Part shown: one piece after another, positions 29,621 through 39,223 of the stretch
Numbering within the stretch: the first letter of the stretch is position 1
Layout of the letters: the number at the start of each line of letters is the position of its first letter
Assembly (NCBI RefSeq): GCF_000479335.1
Contig: NC_022584.1
Coordinates: 186,001-250,000 of the forward strand
Direction of reading: 5' to 3'
Source of the DNA: Streptococcus ilei
Lineage (GTDB): Bacteria > Bacillota > Bacilli > Lactobacillales > Streptococcaceae
DNA length: 64,000 nucleotides
Program-made: the position numbers and the translations under genes
Notes under the pieces: model-generated
Databases searched by the model: none
The model's input: only the letters and a program-made list of their open reading frames with translations
Told to the model about the DNA's origin: nothing

Positions 29621-30469
29621 GTGAACATCCAACAATTGTCAAATCCCCAGTATTGGGCCAGTTTATTTCCCACTCCCTGGAGTGTGATTATCAACCTTAT
29701 TGACATTGCCCTGGTAGCCTGGTTATTGTATTATTTTATAAAAGCCATTGTCGGCACTAAAATTATGATTTTAGTCCGTGGTGTCTTGGCCTTTTTCTTA
29801 TTTGAGTTAGTTGCCAATATGATTGGTCTGACGACCATTTCTTGGTTGATTAACCAAATCATCACCTACGGGGTCATTGCTGCGGTAGTGATTTTCTCTC
29901 CAGAAATTCGGACGGGATTAGAACGATTAGGTCGAGCAACTGAATTTTTCTCAACCAACCAGATTAGTCCAGAAGAAAAATTGGTTCAATCTTATGTAAA
30001 AGCCGTTGAGTATATGAGTCCTCGGAAGATTGGTGCCTTGGTTGCGATTCAAGGGAGTAGAACCCTTCAAGAATATATTTCTACGGGGATTCCCCTCGAT
30101 GCAGATGTTTCGGGTGAACTGCTGATTAATATTTTCATCCCCAACACCCCGCTTCACGATGGGGCAGTGATTGTCACCAATGATAAAATTGCTGTATCTT
30201 GTGCTTATCTCCCCTTAACAGAAAGCACGGGAATTTCAAAAGAGTTCGGTACGCGACACCGGGCTGCAATCGGCTTGTCTGAGGTAAGTGATGCCTTCAC
30301 CTTTGTTGTTTCGGAAGAAACGGGTGGTATCTCCATTGCGAGAAATGGGAGCTTTAGACACGACCTCAGTATCGAAGAATTCGAACAAGAATTGCGTTCC
30401 TTCATTATTCCAGAAGATCAAGGAAAAAAAGATTTGAAATCAAGAATTTTTGGAGGACGTATCAAATGA
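29621..30469 (+). CDS. cdaA: Diadenylate cyclase CdaA
   Basis: CdaA makes c-di-AMP, the second messenger that controls potassium and osmolyte transport. The 282-residue protein has three N-terminal membrane helices (about 15-95) and a DAC domain with D180-G181-A182 and R212-H213-R214, the two catalytic motifs. The start is a GTG at 29621. A three-codon ORF (ATG AGA TTG TGA) overlaps this GTG, which may be chance. It overlaps cdaR by 4 bp, in the conserved order cdaA-cdaR-glmM. Confidence 0.96.
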   Translation: MNIQQLSNPQYWASLFPTPWSVIINLIDIALVAWLLYYFIKAIVGTKIMILVRGVLAFFLFELVANMIGLTTISWLINQIITYGVIAAVVIFSPEIRTGLERLGRATEFFSTNQISPEEKLVQSYVKAVEYMSPRKIGALVAIQGSRTLQEYISTGIPLDADVSGELLINIFIPNTPLHDGAVIVTNDKIAVSCAYLPLTESTGISKEFGTRHRAAIGLSEVSDAFTFVVSEETGGISIARNGSFRHDLSIEEFEQELRSFIIPEDQGKKDLKSRIFGGRIK

Positions 30470-31206
30470 TTCCAAAAAGAAAAATTGTCTATATTGTGAC
30501 ATCAGTCTTTTTCTCAAGTCTCTTATTCATCATTGCCACCTCTGTTAATTTCCAGAATAACAGTAGTGCGCGTCAAGTGAGCTCTGAAACTTACACGAAC
30601 ACCTTAACCAATATTCCGATTGATGTAAAATATAACGATAGTAAATATTTTGTTAGCGGGATTAGTTCAGAAGTAACAGTTTTTCTGAAGGGATCTAACC
30701 GTGTCGCCTTAGCATCAGAAATGCAGGCTAGTACTCGTAAATTTAAAGTGGTAGCTGATCTTAGCAATCTGAAAGAGGGCCAGCATGAAATCACCTTAAA
30801 GGTCGAAAACCTGCCTTCAGGATTGACTGCAACCATCGAACCTCAGAAAGTTACTGCAAAAATTGGTAAGAAAAAAACGAAAAAGTTTGATGTTTCCGTC
30901 ACGGTACCGGACAAACAAATTGCCCCAGGGTGGAACCTCTCGCATGTTACATTCTCTGAAGACGAAGTATCTGTAACAAGCGACCAAGATACTTTAGATA
31001 AAATTGATCATGTGGAAGCCATCTTTCCTGAAGGAGATCTTTTAAGCAATACCTACACGGCAACCGTATCAATGAAGGCGGTAGATAGTGAGGGAAATGA
31101 TTTGCCAGTCATTATCTCTCCGTCAGAACTATACATGAAGGTTGAGTTGAAACAGACAAGTTCTAGCTCTTCTTCATCCAGTTCCTCATCAAATAATAGC
31201 AATTAA
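30466..31206 (+). CDS. cdaR: CdaA regulatory protein CdaR (YbbR domain)
   Basis: A 246-residue protein with one N-terminal membrane anchor (about 7-27) and extracytoplasmic YbbR repeats (about 40-225, with the recurring pattern of beta strands around VKVENLPSGL and FDVSVTVP). It ends in a serine-rich tail (an 11-serine run then NNSN). CdaR binds and modulates CdaA. It is coupled to cdaA (ATGA overlap) and lies 27 bp before glmM. Confidence 0.92.
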   Translation: MIPKRKIVYIVTSVFFSSLLFIIATSVNFQNNSSARQVSSETYTNTLTNIPIDVKYNDSKYFVSGISSEVTVFLKGSNRVALASEMQASTRKFKVVADLSNLKEGQHEITLKVENLPSGLTATIEPQKVTAKIGKKKTKKFDVSVTVPDKQIAPGWNLSHVTFSEDEVSVTSDQDTLDKIDHVEAIFPEGDLLSNTYTATVSMKAVDSEGNDLPVIISPSELYMKVELKQTSSSSSSSSSSSNNSN

Positions 31207-31233
31207 TAAAGAATCATCGAAAGGATTATCATA

Positions 31234-32589
31234 ATGGGTAAATATTTTGGAACGGACGGAGTCCGTGGAGAAGCAAACGTCGAATTGACACCAGAGTTGG
31301 CCTTTAAGCTCGGTCGATACGGAGGTTACGTTCTCAGCCAACATGAAAAAGAAACTCCGCTTGTTTTCGTAGGACGAGATACCCGTATTTCTGGTGAAAT
31401 GTTAGAAAGTGCTCTCGTAGCAGGTCTCTTATCTGTAGGGATTAAAGTTTATAAACTCGGTGTTATTGCGACACCAGGTGTAGCTTATTTGGTTCGTTCT
31501 GAAGGTGCAAGTGCTGGGGTCATGATTTCAGCCAGTCATAATCCAGCCTTAGACAATGGGATTAAATTCTTTGGGAATGACGGCTATAAATTAGACGATG
31601 ACCGTGAATTAGAGATTGAAGCCTTATTGGATGCAGAGTCTGATACTCTTCCTCGTCCTAGTGCAGAAGGTCTTGGAACGGTAATGGACTATCCTGAAGG
31701 ACTTCGAAAGTATCAAGAATACTTGGTTTCAACTGGAACCCAGCTGGAAGGGATGCACGTGGCTCTGGATGCTGCGAATGGTTCAGCATCTACAAGTGCC
31801 CGCCAAGTCTTTGCTGACTTAGGAGCACGATTAACAGTTATTGGAGAAAGCCCAAATGGTCTTAATATCAATGATCAAGTAGGCTCTACCCATCCTGAGG
31901 CTTTGCAGGAGGCTGTTCGAGAGTCTGGTGCAGCCATTGGTTTAGCTTTTGATGGTGATAGTGACCGTTTGATTGCGGTTGACGAAAATGGGGACCTAGT
32001 CGATGGTGATAAAATCATGTACATCATTGGGACCTACCTTTCTGATAAAGGCCTCTTAAAAGATAACACCATCGTAACGACGGTCATGTCCAATCTAGGA
32101 TTCCATAAAGCCTTGGATGCTAAAGGTATTAATAAGGTTGTAACTGCGGTAGGAGACCGCTATGTAGTTGAAGAGATGCGGAAGTCCGGATACAATCTTG
32201 GTGGAGAGCAATCTGGTCACGTGATTGTCATGGACTACAATACCACTGGAGATGGCCAGATGAGTGCCGTTCAATTGACTAAGATTATGCAAGAAACTGG
32301 TCGAACCTTATCAGACCTTGCATCAGAAGTGACCATCTATCCTCAAAAATTGGTCAATATCCGTGTTGAAAATAGCATGAAAGATAAGGCGATGGAAGTT
32401 CCGGCTATTCGCGCAATTATTGAAAAAATGGAAGCTGAAATGGCAGGGAATGGCCGCATCTTAGTGCGTCCAAGTGGTACCGAGCCACTGCTTCGTGTTA
32501 TGGCAGAAGCTCCGACTGATGACGAAGTGGATTACTATGTGGATACAATTGCCGCTGTGGTCAAAGATGAAATTGGTCTTGAAGATTAA
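31234..32589 (+). CDS. glmM: Phosphoglucosamine mutase GlmM
   Basis: GlmM converts glucosamine-6-phosphate to glucosamine-1-phosphate for UDP-GlcNAc synthesis. The 451-residue product has the N-terminal [11 protein letters not shown], the phosphoserine loop ISASHNP with catalytic S101, the metal loop DGDSDR, and the sugar-binding GEQSGH. It is third in the cdaA operon; GlmM is known to bind and inhibit CdaA in related bacteria, which links cell-wall precursor supply to c-di-AMP. Confidence 0.97.
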   Translation: MGKYFGTDGVRGEANVELTPELAFKLGRYGGYVLSQHEKETPLVFVGRDTRISGEMLESALVAGLLSVGIKVYKLGVIATPGVAYLVRSEGASAGVMISASHNPALDNGIKFFGNDGYKLDDDRELEIEALLDAESDTLPRPSAEGLGTVMDYPEGLRKYQEYLVSTGTQLEGMHVALDAANGSASTSARQVFADLGARLTVIGESPNGLNINDQVGSTHPEALQEAVRESGAAIGLAFDGDSDRLIAVDENGDLVDGDKIMYIIGTYLSDKGLLKDNTIVTTVMSNLGFHKALDAKGINKVVTAVGDRYVVEEMRKSGYNLGGEQSGHVIVMDYNTTGDGQMSAVQLTKIMQETGRTLSDLASEVTIYPQKLVNIRVENSMKDKAMEVPAIRAIIEKMEAEMAGNGRILVRPSGTEPLLRVMAEAPTDDEVDYYVDTIAAVVKDEIGLED

Positions 32590-32631
32590 ATAAAGAAGTA
32601 AACTCTCCAAGCGAGAGTTGAGGAGGTCAAT

Positions 32632-34023
32632 ATGAAATATTTACGTCGAATGATGTGGTCTCTAGCCCTTGTTGCTACTGTCCTCTTTTCGAATGCTTTT
32701 GTTCAAACGATTCAAGCGTCAGAAGTCCTGTCTTATACGCAAACAGCAAGCCTAACCAAGGATAATCAAGTAGTAACTAGTGGAACTACAGTCTTATCAA
32801 ACGAAAAATTGTCTGCTACCATCAATGTAGCCTTTCCAGATACACAATCCATTCAAGCAGGAGATACCCTGACCTTGTCTTTGCCGAAAGAATTAACCTT
32901 CTATACAGCTCTAGAATTTGATGTGGTGGAAGAAGGTCAAACAAATGGTCAGACAGTTGGGAAAGCTGTTGTCAATACAGCAAACAAGACCGTAACCGTT
33001 ACTTTTAACGATTACTTTGCTTCCCACCCACTCAATAAACGCGTAGCTTTGCGTTTTGATGTGAAGGTGGATACAGAGGTTGTTACAAAAACATCCCCAT
33101 TGACTTTTAAAATTGGCAATACAGATTTTTCATTAAACTACGAAAAAACAGATGGTCAAGCTGGTGACTATGAAATGAAATATGGCTACCAAGACCAAAA
33201 GGATCCAACGATTGTAAAATGGCGGATTATCTTAAATGCTCGTCAAGATATTCTTCGTGGCATGGTCATTAAAGATCAATTTGGAGATGGCTTGACACTG
33301 GTAGAAGGTAGTTTCCGTGCGGTTCGCTTTAGTCCAGTAGATGGTGGAATTAGAAACGAAGCCCATATTTTAAGTCTGCCAGTTTTAGATAATTTCAGTA
33401 AAAAAGCTGTCTTCGACAAGAATGCAGCTGGTCAGATCACAGGATTTACTATTGAATTTGGAGATAACTACAATTGGCCAATGTATATTGAATACTCTAC
33501 TAGAGTGGCTCCGGGTACAAAAGTAGGCGATCTAGTTCATAATACTTTGACATGGAAAGCAACCAATTTCCCTGAGCCTCGTAGCTTAACACGCGAAGTA
33601 AGATTAGAATCGGGGTCTGGCGAAGGATTGGGTGAGAAAGAACAAACCCCACCGACACCAAGTTCAAGTTCTTCATCAAGTTCAAGTTCTTCGTCAAGTT
33701 CTAGCTCTTCGTCAAGTTCATCGTCTTCATCAAGTTCTAGCTCTTCGTCAAGTTCATCGTCTTCATCAAGTTCTAGCTCTTCGTCAAGTTCATCGTCTTC
33801 ATCAAGTTCTAGCTCTTCGTCAAGTTCATCATCTTCGTTAAGTTCTAGTACTTCATCAAACTCATCATCAACTTCTGTCAAAGAAGAAGAAACTCCAAAA
33901 ACTGGGAAGAAAAAAGTTCTTCCAAGTACAGGTGAAAAGATGACGCCTGTTATCTTCCTTGTCGGTATCTTGGGATGTGCAGTTGCTATTACAGTATTTC
34001 GCTCTAAGAAGTTAACAAAATAA
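32632..34023 (+). CDS. LPXTG-anchored surface protein with a polyserine stalk (MSCRAMM-like)
   Basis: A 463-residue surface protein. Signal peptide 1-29 (cleavage after TIQA) is followed by a region of about 310 residues. This reads as two beta-sandwich adhesin domains of the fibrinogen/collagen-binding type: the first about 30-185, the second about 190-330 with KDPTIVKWRIILNA. An uninterrupted run of 59 serines follows (344-402). Then come a short linker, the sortase signal LPSTG at 430-434, a membrane helix and a basic tail. The ligand is unknown. The stalk may be glycosylated, as serine-rich adhesins often are, but no glycosyltransferase cluster lies nearby. Its place behind the cdaA operon looks like a local insertion. 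Confidence 0.85.
   Translation: MKYLRRMMWSLALVATVLFSNAFVQTIQASEVLSYTQTASLTKDNQVVTSGTTVLSNEKLSATINVAFPDTQSIQAGDTLTLSLPKELTFYTALEFDVVEEGQTNGQTVGKAVVNTANKTVTVTFNDYFASHPLNKRVALRFDVKVDTEVVTKTSPLTFKIGNTDFSLNYEKTDGQAGDYEMKYGYQDQKDPTIVKWRIILNARQDILRGMVIKDQFGDGLTLVEGSFRAVRFSPVDGGIRNEAHILSLPVLDNFSKKAVFDKNAAGQITGFTIEFGDNYNWPMYIEYSTRVAPGTKVGDLVHNTLTWKATNFPEPRSLTREVRLESGSGEGLGEKEQTPPTPSSSSSSSSSSSSSSSSSSSSSSSSSSSSSSSSSSSSSSSSSSSSSSSSSSSSSSSSSSSLSSSTSSNSSSTSVKEEETPKTGKKKVLPSTGEKMTPVIFLVGILGCAVAITVFRSKKLTK
33661..33842 (+). repeat. Polyserine minisatellite with 36-bp tandem units
   Basis: Bases 33661-33837 encode 59 consecutive serines. From 33699 the DNA is a 36-bp unit (12 Ser codons using TCT, AGC, TCG, TCA, AGT in fixed order). 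It is repeated three times without change (33699-33734, 33735-33770, 33771-33806) and a fourth time with changes. Identical units spell serine by the same codons, so the array grew by unit duplication and should vary in length between strains. Confidence 0.95.
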
Positions 34024-34034
34024 TCCTCGTTTTT

Positions 34035-34064
34035 AAAAGGCTGGAAATTACTCCAGTCTTTTTT
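34035..34064 (+). terminator. Terminator after the polyserine surface protein
   Basis: AAAAGGCTGG pairs with CCAGTCTTTT (one U-G pair) around an 8-nt loop, ending in a T run. Confidence 0.85.
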
Positions 34065-34152
34065 AATTGGATGCTAGAAATAAATATGCAAAAGTATGGT
34101 TGTAAAAAACACCTGCCATAAATTAGCTATCTTTCTTGTAAAAGGTGGATGT

Positions 34153-34181
34153 TTGAAAAATGCCCTTTTTCGTGGTAAAAT
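34153..34181 (+). promoter_or_regulatory. Promoter of the DUF4044 gene and probably obg
   Basis: TTGAAA (34153-34158) and TAAAAT (34176-34181) with a 17-bp spacer. Together with the small gene below, this explains most of the 371-bp space between the surface protein gene and obg. Confidence 0.75.
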
Positions 34182-34217
34182 AGGGCTAATGAATTTATTG
34201 TAATAGAGGTAAAAAAC

Positions 34218-34349
34218 GTGGCTTTTGGAGATAACGGAAAACGCAAAAAAACATTTTTTGAAAAATTGACTATGCTAGTCATTGTGATTATGTTAATTGT
34301 AACGGTTGGAGCAATTTTTGCTGCAGCATTTGGTGCACTATCCTACTAA
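34218..34349 (+). CDS. DUF4044 family 43-residue membrane protein
   Basis: A GTG-started ORF with an AGAGGT ribosome-binding site 7 nt upstream. The product, starting MAFGDNGKRKKTFFEKL, has a basic N-terminus and one membrane helix (about 18-40) ending ALSY. The N-terminal pattern matches the DUF4044 small proteins common in streptococci. It lies 45 bp upstream of obg, in the same direction, behind a good promoter. Its function is unknown. Confidence 0.8.
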   Translation: MAFGDNGKRKKTFFEKLTMLVIVIMLIVTVGAIFAAAFGALSY

Positions 34350-34394
34350 GAGGATTCCAAGCAGCACTTGGTAATAAAAGGAAAACGTTAAATT

Positions 34395-35708
34395 ATGAGT
34401 ATGTTTTTAGATACAGCCAAAATCAAGGTCAAGGCTGGGAATGGTGGAGATGGCATGGTCGCCTTCCGTCGTGAAAAGTATGTTCCCAATGGCGGACCTT
34501 GGGGAGGTGATGGAGGACGCGGAGGCAATGTCATCTTCGTTGTAGACGAAGGCTTGCGCACGCTGATGGACTTCCGCTATAACCGGCATTTTAAAGCTCA
34601 AAATGGTGAGAAGGGGATGACCAAAGGGATGCACGGACGGGGAGCAGAAGACCTCTATGTGCGAGTACCGCAAGGGACAACTGTCCGAGATGCGGAGACT
34701 GGTAAGGTCATTACCGACTTGGTTGAAAATGGGCAAGAATATATTGTAGCCCATGGCGGACGTGGAGGACGCGGAAATATCCGTTTTGCAACTCCTAAAA
34801 ATCCAGCGCCTGAGATTTCAGAAAATGGGGAACCAGGTCAGGAACGCGAACTCGAATTAGAACTCAAGGTCTTAGCAGACGTTGGTTTGGTTGGCTTCCC
34901 ATCAGTAGGGAAATCAACTCTTCTCAGTGTGATTACTTCTGCTAAGCCAAAAATTGGAGCTTATCATTTTACAACCATTGTTCCGAATTTGGGCATGGTT
35001 CGGACACCATCAGGTGAGTCCTTTGCAGTTGCAGACCTTCCTGGATTGATCGAAGGGGCTAGCCAAGGTGTCGGTCTGGGTACCCAATTCCTTCGCCACA
35101 TCGAGCGTACCCGTGTTATCTTGCATGTCATCGATATGTCAGCGAGTGAAGGACGCGATCCTTTTGAAGATTACGTTCAAATCAACAAGGAGCTTGAAAC
35201 CTATAATCTTCGCTTGATGGAGCGACCACAGATTATTGTCGCTAATAAAATGGATATGCCAGAGAGCCAAGAAAACTTGAAAGAGTTCAAGAAAAAATTG
35301 GCTGCCAATTACGACGAATTTGATGAATTGCCACAGATCTTCCCAATCTCTAGTTTGGCCCATCAAGGCTTGGACAATTTGTTGGAAGCAACAGCAGACT
35401 TGTTAGATAAAACACCAGAATTCCTCTTGTATTCAGAAGAAGATATGGCGCAAGAAGAAGTCTACTATGGCTTTGATGAGGATCAACCAGCCTTCGAAAT
35501 CAATCGAGATGATGATGCTTCTTGGATCTTGTCTGGTGATAAGTTAGAAAAACTCTTCAATATGACCAATTTTGATCGGGATGAGTCTGTCATGAAATTT
35601 GCGCGTCAATTGCGTGGAATGGGTGTCGATGAAGCTCTTCGAGCACGTGGTGCTAAAGACGGCGATATCGTTCGAATCGGTAAATTCGAATTTGAATTTG
35701 TTGACTAG
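34395..35708 (+). CDS. obg: GTPase Obg (CgtA)
   Basis: An essential ribosome-assembly and stress GTPase. The 437-residue protein begins with the glycine-rich Obg fold ([18 protein letters not shown] and further Gly-Gly repeats, about 1-158). The G domain follows, with G1 loop GFPSVGKS at 167-174, DLPGLIEGA as G3 and NKMD as G4, and then the C-terminal OCT domain. Two ATG codons (34395, 34401) are possible; MFLD is the usual family start, so the second is equally likely. Confidence 0.96.
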   Translation: MSMFLDTAKIKVKAGNGGDGMVAFRREKYVPNGGPWGGDGGRGGNVIFVVDEGLRTLMDFRYNRHFKAQNGEKGMTKGMHGRGAEDLYVRVPQGTTVRDAETGKVITDLVENGQEYIVAHGGRGGRGNIRFATPKNPAPEISENGEPGQERELELELKVLADVGLVGFPSVGKSTLLSVITSAKPKIGAYHFTTIVPNLGMVRTPSGESFAVADLPGLIEGASQGVGLGTQFLRHIERTRVILHVIDMSASEGRDPFEDYVQINKELETYNLRLMERPQIIVANKMDMPESQENLKEFKKKLAANYDEFDELPQIFPISSLAHQGLDNLLEATADLLDKTPEFLLYSEEDMAQEEVYYGFDEDQPAFEINRDDDASWILSGDKLEKLFNMTNFDRDESVMKFARQLRGMGVDEALRARGAKDGDIVRIGKFEFEFVD

Positions 35709-35731
35709 TTAGAGATAAAGAGGAGAAGAAG

Positions 35732-35893
35732 ATGGGAGATAAACCTATATCCTTTCGTGATAAAGACGGAAATTTTGTCTCTGCTGCAGACGTTTGGAAT
35801 GCAGAAAAATTGGAAGAACTCTTTAATAAGTTGAATCCCAATCGTAAGTTACGCTTAGAACGGGAAAAGCTAGCAGCCTCCAGTGAAAATTAG
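35732..35893 (+). CDS. Conserved 53-residue hypothetical protein downstream of obg
   Basis: A short ORF with an AGGAG ribosome-binding site. The product starts MGDKPISFRDKDGNFVSAAD and ends in a basic helix (NKLNPNRKLRLEREK). It looks like a conserved streptococcal small protein in the same place behind obg. The coding pattern and ribosome-binding site support it; the function is unknown. It overlaps the open frame upstream of ridA but not the ridA start chosen here. Confidence 0.75.
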   Translation: MGDKPISFRDKDGNFVSAADVWNAEKLEELFNKLNPNRKLRLEREKLAASSEN

Positions 35894-35909
35894 GAATGAG
35901 GAGAAGAAA

Positions 35910-36287
35910 ATGGCAAAAACAATTCACACAGATAAAGCACCAGCAGCAATTGGTCCTTATGTTCAAGGAAAAATAGTGGGCAATCTCTTATTTGCAAGTG
36001 GGCAAGTTCCCCTTTCACCAGAAACAGGTGAAATTGTTGGTGAAACCATTCAAGAACAAACCCAACAAGTCTTGAAGAATATTTCTGCTATCCTTGAAGA
36101 AGCTGGAACGGACTTTGATCACGTGGTGAAAACAACCTGTTTCTTAAGTGATATGAATGATTTTGTACCTTTTAATGAGGTTTATAAGACAGCATTTTCA
36201 AGTGAATTTCCAGCACGTTCTGCAGTAGAAGTGGCTCGCTTGCCACGCGATGTCAAAATCGAAATCGAAGTGATTGCAGAAGTATAG
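35910..36287 (+). CDS. ridA: RidA family reactive-intermediate deaminase
   Basis: RidA hydrolyses reactive enamine/imine intermediates from PLP enzymes. The 125-residue product has the family opening IHTDKAPAAIGPYVQ, the FASGQVPL segment and the key arginine in FPARSAVEVARLP. The open frame begins nine codons earlier, but the ATG at 35910 has GAGGAG upstream and gives the normal N-terminus. It lies in the obg gene cluster, 16 bp after the 53-residue protein. Confidence 0.93.
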   Translation: MAKTIHTDKAPAAIGPYVQGKIVGNLLFASGQVPLSPETGEIVGETIQEQTQQVLKNISAILEEAGTDFDHVVKTTCFLSDMNDFVPFNEVYKTAFSSEFPARSAVEVARLPRDVKIEIEVIAEV

Positions 36288-36328
36288 TCTCAATAGAAGG
36301 AATGCATTCGGGTAAAAGGAATGTTGGA

Positions 36329-36378
36329 GTGAGAGCCATCGACTGACCAACTGGAAAGATGATGCCCTCCTCCTTTTT
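36329..36378 (+). terminator. Weak terminator-like hairpin between ridA and rapZ
   Basis: GGAGTGAGAGCCATC can pair imperfectly with GATGATGCCCTCCTCC, and six T follow. The several mismatches make this a weak candidate. Confidence 0.35.
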
Positions 36379-36399
36379 TGTAAGGAAAAGGTGATTAGG

Positions 36400-37296
36400 A
36401 TGACAGATACAGAAAAAACAATTCAACTGGTCATTGTAACAGGAATGAGTGGAGCAGGGAAGACCGTAGCCATTCAGTCCTTTGAAGATATGGGCTATTT
36501 CACCATTGATAATATGCCTCCAGCTCTCTTGCCAAAATTTATAGAGCTGATTCAACTCTCGATGGACAATAACAAGTTGGCTCTCGTCGTGGATATGCGT
36601 AGTCGGTCTTTCTTTGCAGAAATTCGCTCCATTTTGGACGAATTAGAGAATCACGAAGGAATTGATTTTAAAATTCTATTTTTGGATGCGACCGACAGTG
36701 AATTGGTTGCTCGCTACAAAGAAACCCGTCGTAGTCATCCACTGGCTGCTGATGGGCGCGTCTTGGATGGGATTACTCTAGAACGTGAACTTTTGGCTCC
36801 GCTTAAAAACATGAGTCAAAATGTCATTGATACGACGGAATTAACTCCCCGTAATCTTCGTAAAGTGATTGCTGAACAATTCTCCAGACAAGATAGTCAG
36901 CCCGAATTTCGAATTGAAGTCATGTCCTTTGGTTTTAAGTATGGTTTGCCTTTAGATGCGGACTTGGTCTTTGATGTTCGTTTCCTACCTAATCCTTACT
37001 ACCAACCAGAGCTACGGAATCAAACAGGGCTAGATGATGATGTCTATAACTATGTCATGGATCACAAAGAATCAGAAGAGTTTTATCGTCATCTTTACGA
37101 GTTGATTGCTCCCATCTTGCCAGCATACAAACGAGAAGGGAAGTCTGTCTTGACTATTGCTATGGGATGTACAGGCGGTCAACACCGTTCAGTTGCCTTT
37201 GCGGCACGGCTCGGACGTGATTTAGCTAAAGATTGGACGGTTAATATGAGTCATCGCGACAAAGACCGACGGAAAGAAACGGTGAATCGTTCATGA
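36400..37296 (+). CDS. rapZ: RapZ/YvcJ family nucleotide-binding protein
   Basis: A 298-residue P-loop protein (GMSGAGKT at 15-22). The C-terminal domain contains [13 protein letters not shown], the signature of the RapZ/YvcJ family. In Gram-positive bacteria it binds ATP/GTP and affects competence and sRNA-related control; the E. coli protein adapts GlmZ decay. The start at ATG 36400 has AAGGTGA 7 nt upstream; a GTG nine bases earlier is less likely. It overlaps yvcK by 4 bp, in the conserved order rapZ-yvcK-whiA. Confidence 0.93.
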   Translation: MTDTEKTIQLVIVTGMSGAGKTVAIQSFEDMGYFTIDNMPPALLPKFIELIQLSMDNNKLALVVDMRSRSFFAEIRSILDELENHEGIDFKILFLDATDSELVARYKETRRSHPLAADGRVLDGITLERELLAPLKNMSQNVIDTTELTPRNLRKVIAEQFSRQDSQPEFRIEVMSFGFKYGLPLDADLVFDVRFLPNPYYQPELRNQTGLDDDVYNYVMDHKESEEFYRHLYELIAPILPAYKREGKSVLTIAMGCTGGQHRSVAFAARLGRDLAKDWTVNMSHRDKDRRKETVNRS

Positions 37297-38270
37297 GAAA
37301 ACCAAAAATGACCGTCATCGGAGGCGGTACAGGGATTTCCGTCATCTTGAATAGCCTACGGAAAAAGGATGTTGAAATTACGGCCATTGTGACAGTGGCG
37401 GATGATGGTGGTAGCTCTGGAGAACTTCGAAAAAATATTCATCAATTGACCCCACCAGGCGACTTGCGAAATGTTCTAGTAGCCATGTCTGACATGCCTC
37501 GTTTTTATGAAAAAGTCTTTCAATATCGTTTTGCGGAAGACGATGGGCCACTAGCTGGTCATCCTCTAGGGAATTTGATTATTGCTGGGATTTCTGAAAT
37601 GCAGGGTTCGACCTATAATGCCATGCAATTGCTTACGAAATTTTTCCATACGACAGGAAAAATCTATCCTTCCAGCGATACACCGTTGACCCTTCATGCC
37701 GTATTTATGGATGGGTCAGAAGTCGCTGGTGAGAGTGAAATCGCCCATCATGAGGGCATGATTGATTATGTCTATGTCACCAATACCTATAATGATGAGA
37801 CGCCGAAAGCGAGTCGAAAAGTAGTAGATGCGATTTTAGAAAGTGATATGGTTATTTTAGGACCTGGTTCTCTCTTTACATCGATCCTTCCTAATCTAAT
37901 GATTGAGGAAATTGGACAAGCCTTGCTTGATACAAAAGCAGAGGTCGCTTATGTCTGCAACATCATGACCCAACGTGGGGAGACAGAACACTTTACTGAC
38001 AGTGACCATGTATCCGTCCTTCATAAACACTTGAAGAAGCCTTTTATTGATACTGTTTTGGTCAATATTGAAAAAGTACCTCAAGAATATATGGACACGA
38101 ATCGATTTGATGAATATCTGGTTCAAGTAGAACACGATTTTGCAGGTTTAAAATCTCAAGTGCCCCGAGTTATTTCAACCAATTTCCTACGCTTGGAAAA
38201 TGGCGGAGCCTTCCATGATGGAGAAGCTGTTGTGGATGAACTGATGCAAATGGTACAGGTGATTAAATGA
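37293..38270 (+). CDS. yvcK: YvcK family protein (gluconeogenesis factor, CofD-like fold)
   Basis: A 325-residue protein with the N-terminal [10 protein letters not shown] nucleotide-sugar site and [13 protein letters not shown], typical of YvcK. In Gram-positive bacteria YvcK binds UDP-GlcNAc and is needed for growth on gluconeogenic carbon and for correct cell shape. It overlaps both neighbours by 4 bp (ATGA), so rapZ-yvcK-whiA are translated as a unit. Confidence 0.95.
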   Translation: MRKPKMTVIGGGTGISVILNSLRKKDVEITAIVTVADDGGSSGELRKNIHQLTPPGDLRNVLVAMSDMPRFYEKVFQYRFAEDDGPLAGHPLGNLIIAGISEMQGSTYNAMQLLTKFFHTTGKIYPSSDTPLTLHAVFMDGSEVAGESEIAHHEGMIDYVYVTNTYNDETPKASRKVVDAILESDMVILGPGSLFTSILPNLMIEEIGQALLDTKAEVAYVCNIMTQRGETEHFTDSDHVSVLHKHLKKPFIDTVLVNIEKVPQEYMDTNRFDEYLVQVEHDFAGLKSQVPRVISTNFLRLENGGAFHDGEAVVDELMQMVQVIK

Positions 38271-39187
38271 GTTTTACCATTAAAGTAAAAGAAGAGCTCT
38301 TGACCCTTCACCGCTTTGAGAAAAGTGAGTTATCTGCTCTGATTAAGATGTCAGGTAGTTTGGGCTTGAGTATGGGGGGCTTAAGTTTGTCTCTGACAAC
38401 GGAGAATGCTAAGATTGCCCGCCATATCTATGAATTAATTGTAGAGTTTTATCAGGTTAAATCCGATATTCGTCACCACCAAAAAACCAATTTGAAAAAG
38501 AATCGCGTCTATACTGTTTCTATTGATGAAAAAGTCGAAGACATTCTTGCAGACCTGCATTTGGCTGATTCTTTCTTTGGTATTGAGACTGGGATTGACC
38601 CGAGAATCTTGGAAGAAGATGAAGCAAGTCGCGCTTATCTGAGAGGAGCTTTCTTAGCAAGTGGGACCATCAAGGATCCGGAATCAGGACGCTATCAATT
38701 AGAGATTAGTTCGGTTTATTCTGACCATGCCCAGGATTTGGCCAACCTGATGCAACACTTTTTGTTAGATGCCAAGACCATCGAACGCAAAAAAGGAGTT
38801 GTCACCTATTTGCAGCGGGCGGAGGATATTATTGATTTCCTCATCTTGGTAGAAGCGAAGCAGGCCTTGGAAGAATTTGAGTCTGTCAAGGTCATGCGAG
38901 AGGCGCGCAATGATCTTAATCGAGCTAACAATGCTGAAATGGCCAATATCGCGCGGACGGTTACAGCTAGTATGAAGACCATCAACAATATCGTCAAAAT
39001 CATGGATACTATTGGATTAGGTGGCCTTCCTGTCGAGCTTCAGGAAGTTGCTTATGTTCGAATTCAGAATCCCGATTATTCCATTCAGCAAATTGCAGAT
39101 GCCTTGAAAACGCCCTTGACCAAAAGTGGCGTCAATCATCGCTTGCGGAAAATCAATAAGATTGCAGAAGAATTGGATAATTTGTAA
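38267..39187 (+). CDS. whiA: WhiA (DNA-binding protein with LAGLIDADG-like fold)
   Basis: A 306-residue protein with an N-terminal degenerate homing-endonuclease-like domain (about 1-200, including [13 protein letters not shown]) and a C-terminal HTH (about 215-300, with [18 protein letters not shown]). It has no nuclease activity in the family and influences division and chromosome segregation in Firmicutes. It is the last gene of its operon and a palindromic terminator follows at once. Confidence 0.95.
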   Translation: MSFTIKVKEELLTLHRFEKSELSALIKMSGSLGLSMGGLSLSLTTENAKIARHIYELIVEFYQVKSDIRHHQKTNLKKNRVYTVSIDEKVEDILADLHLADSFFGIETGIDPRILEEDEASRAYLRGAFLASGTIKDPESGRYQLEISSVYSDHAQDLANLMQHFLLDAKTIERKKGVVTYLQRAEDIIDFLILVEAKQALEEFESVKVMREARNDLNRANNAEMANIARTVTASMKTINNIVKIMDTIGLGGLPVELQEVAYVRIQNPDYSIQQIADALKTPLTKSGVNHRLRKINKIAEELDNL

Positions 39188-39188
39188 G

Positions 39189-39223
39189 AAAAAATCTTTG
39201 AATCATGATTCAAAGGATTTTTC
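39189..39223 (+). terminator. Bidirectional terminator after whiA
   Basis: The 20-bp perfect palindrome with half-site CTTTGAATCA (39196-39215) is flanked by A and T tracts, starting 2 bp after the whiA stop. It originally also served the minus-strand reductase gene. Its right half was partly copied into the tandem duplication. Confidence 0.9.

Noticed and set aside
33537..33881. Minus-strand 114-codon ORF rich in D, E and L opposite the polyserine tract.
   Set aside because: It is a by-product of serine codons read on the other strand; no ribosome-binding site or promoter.
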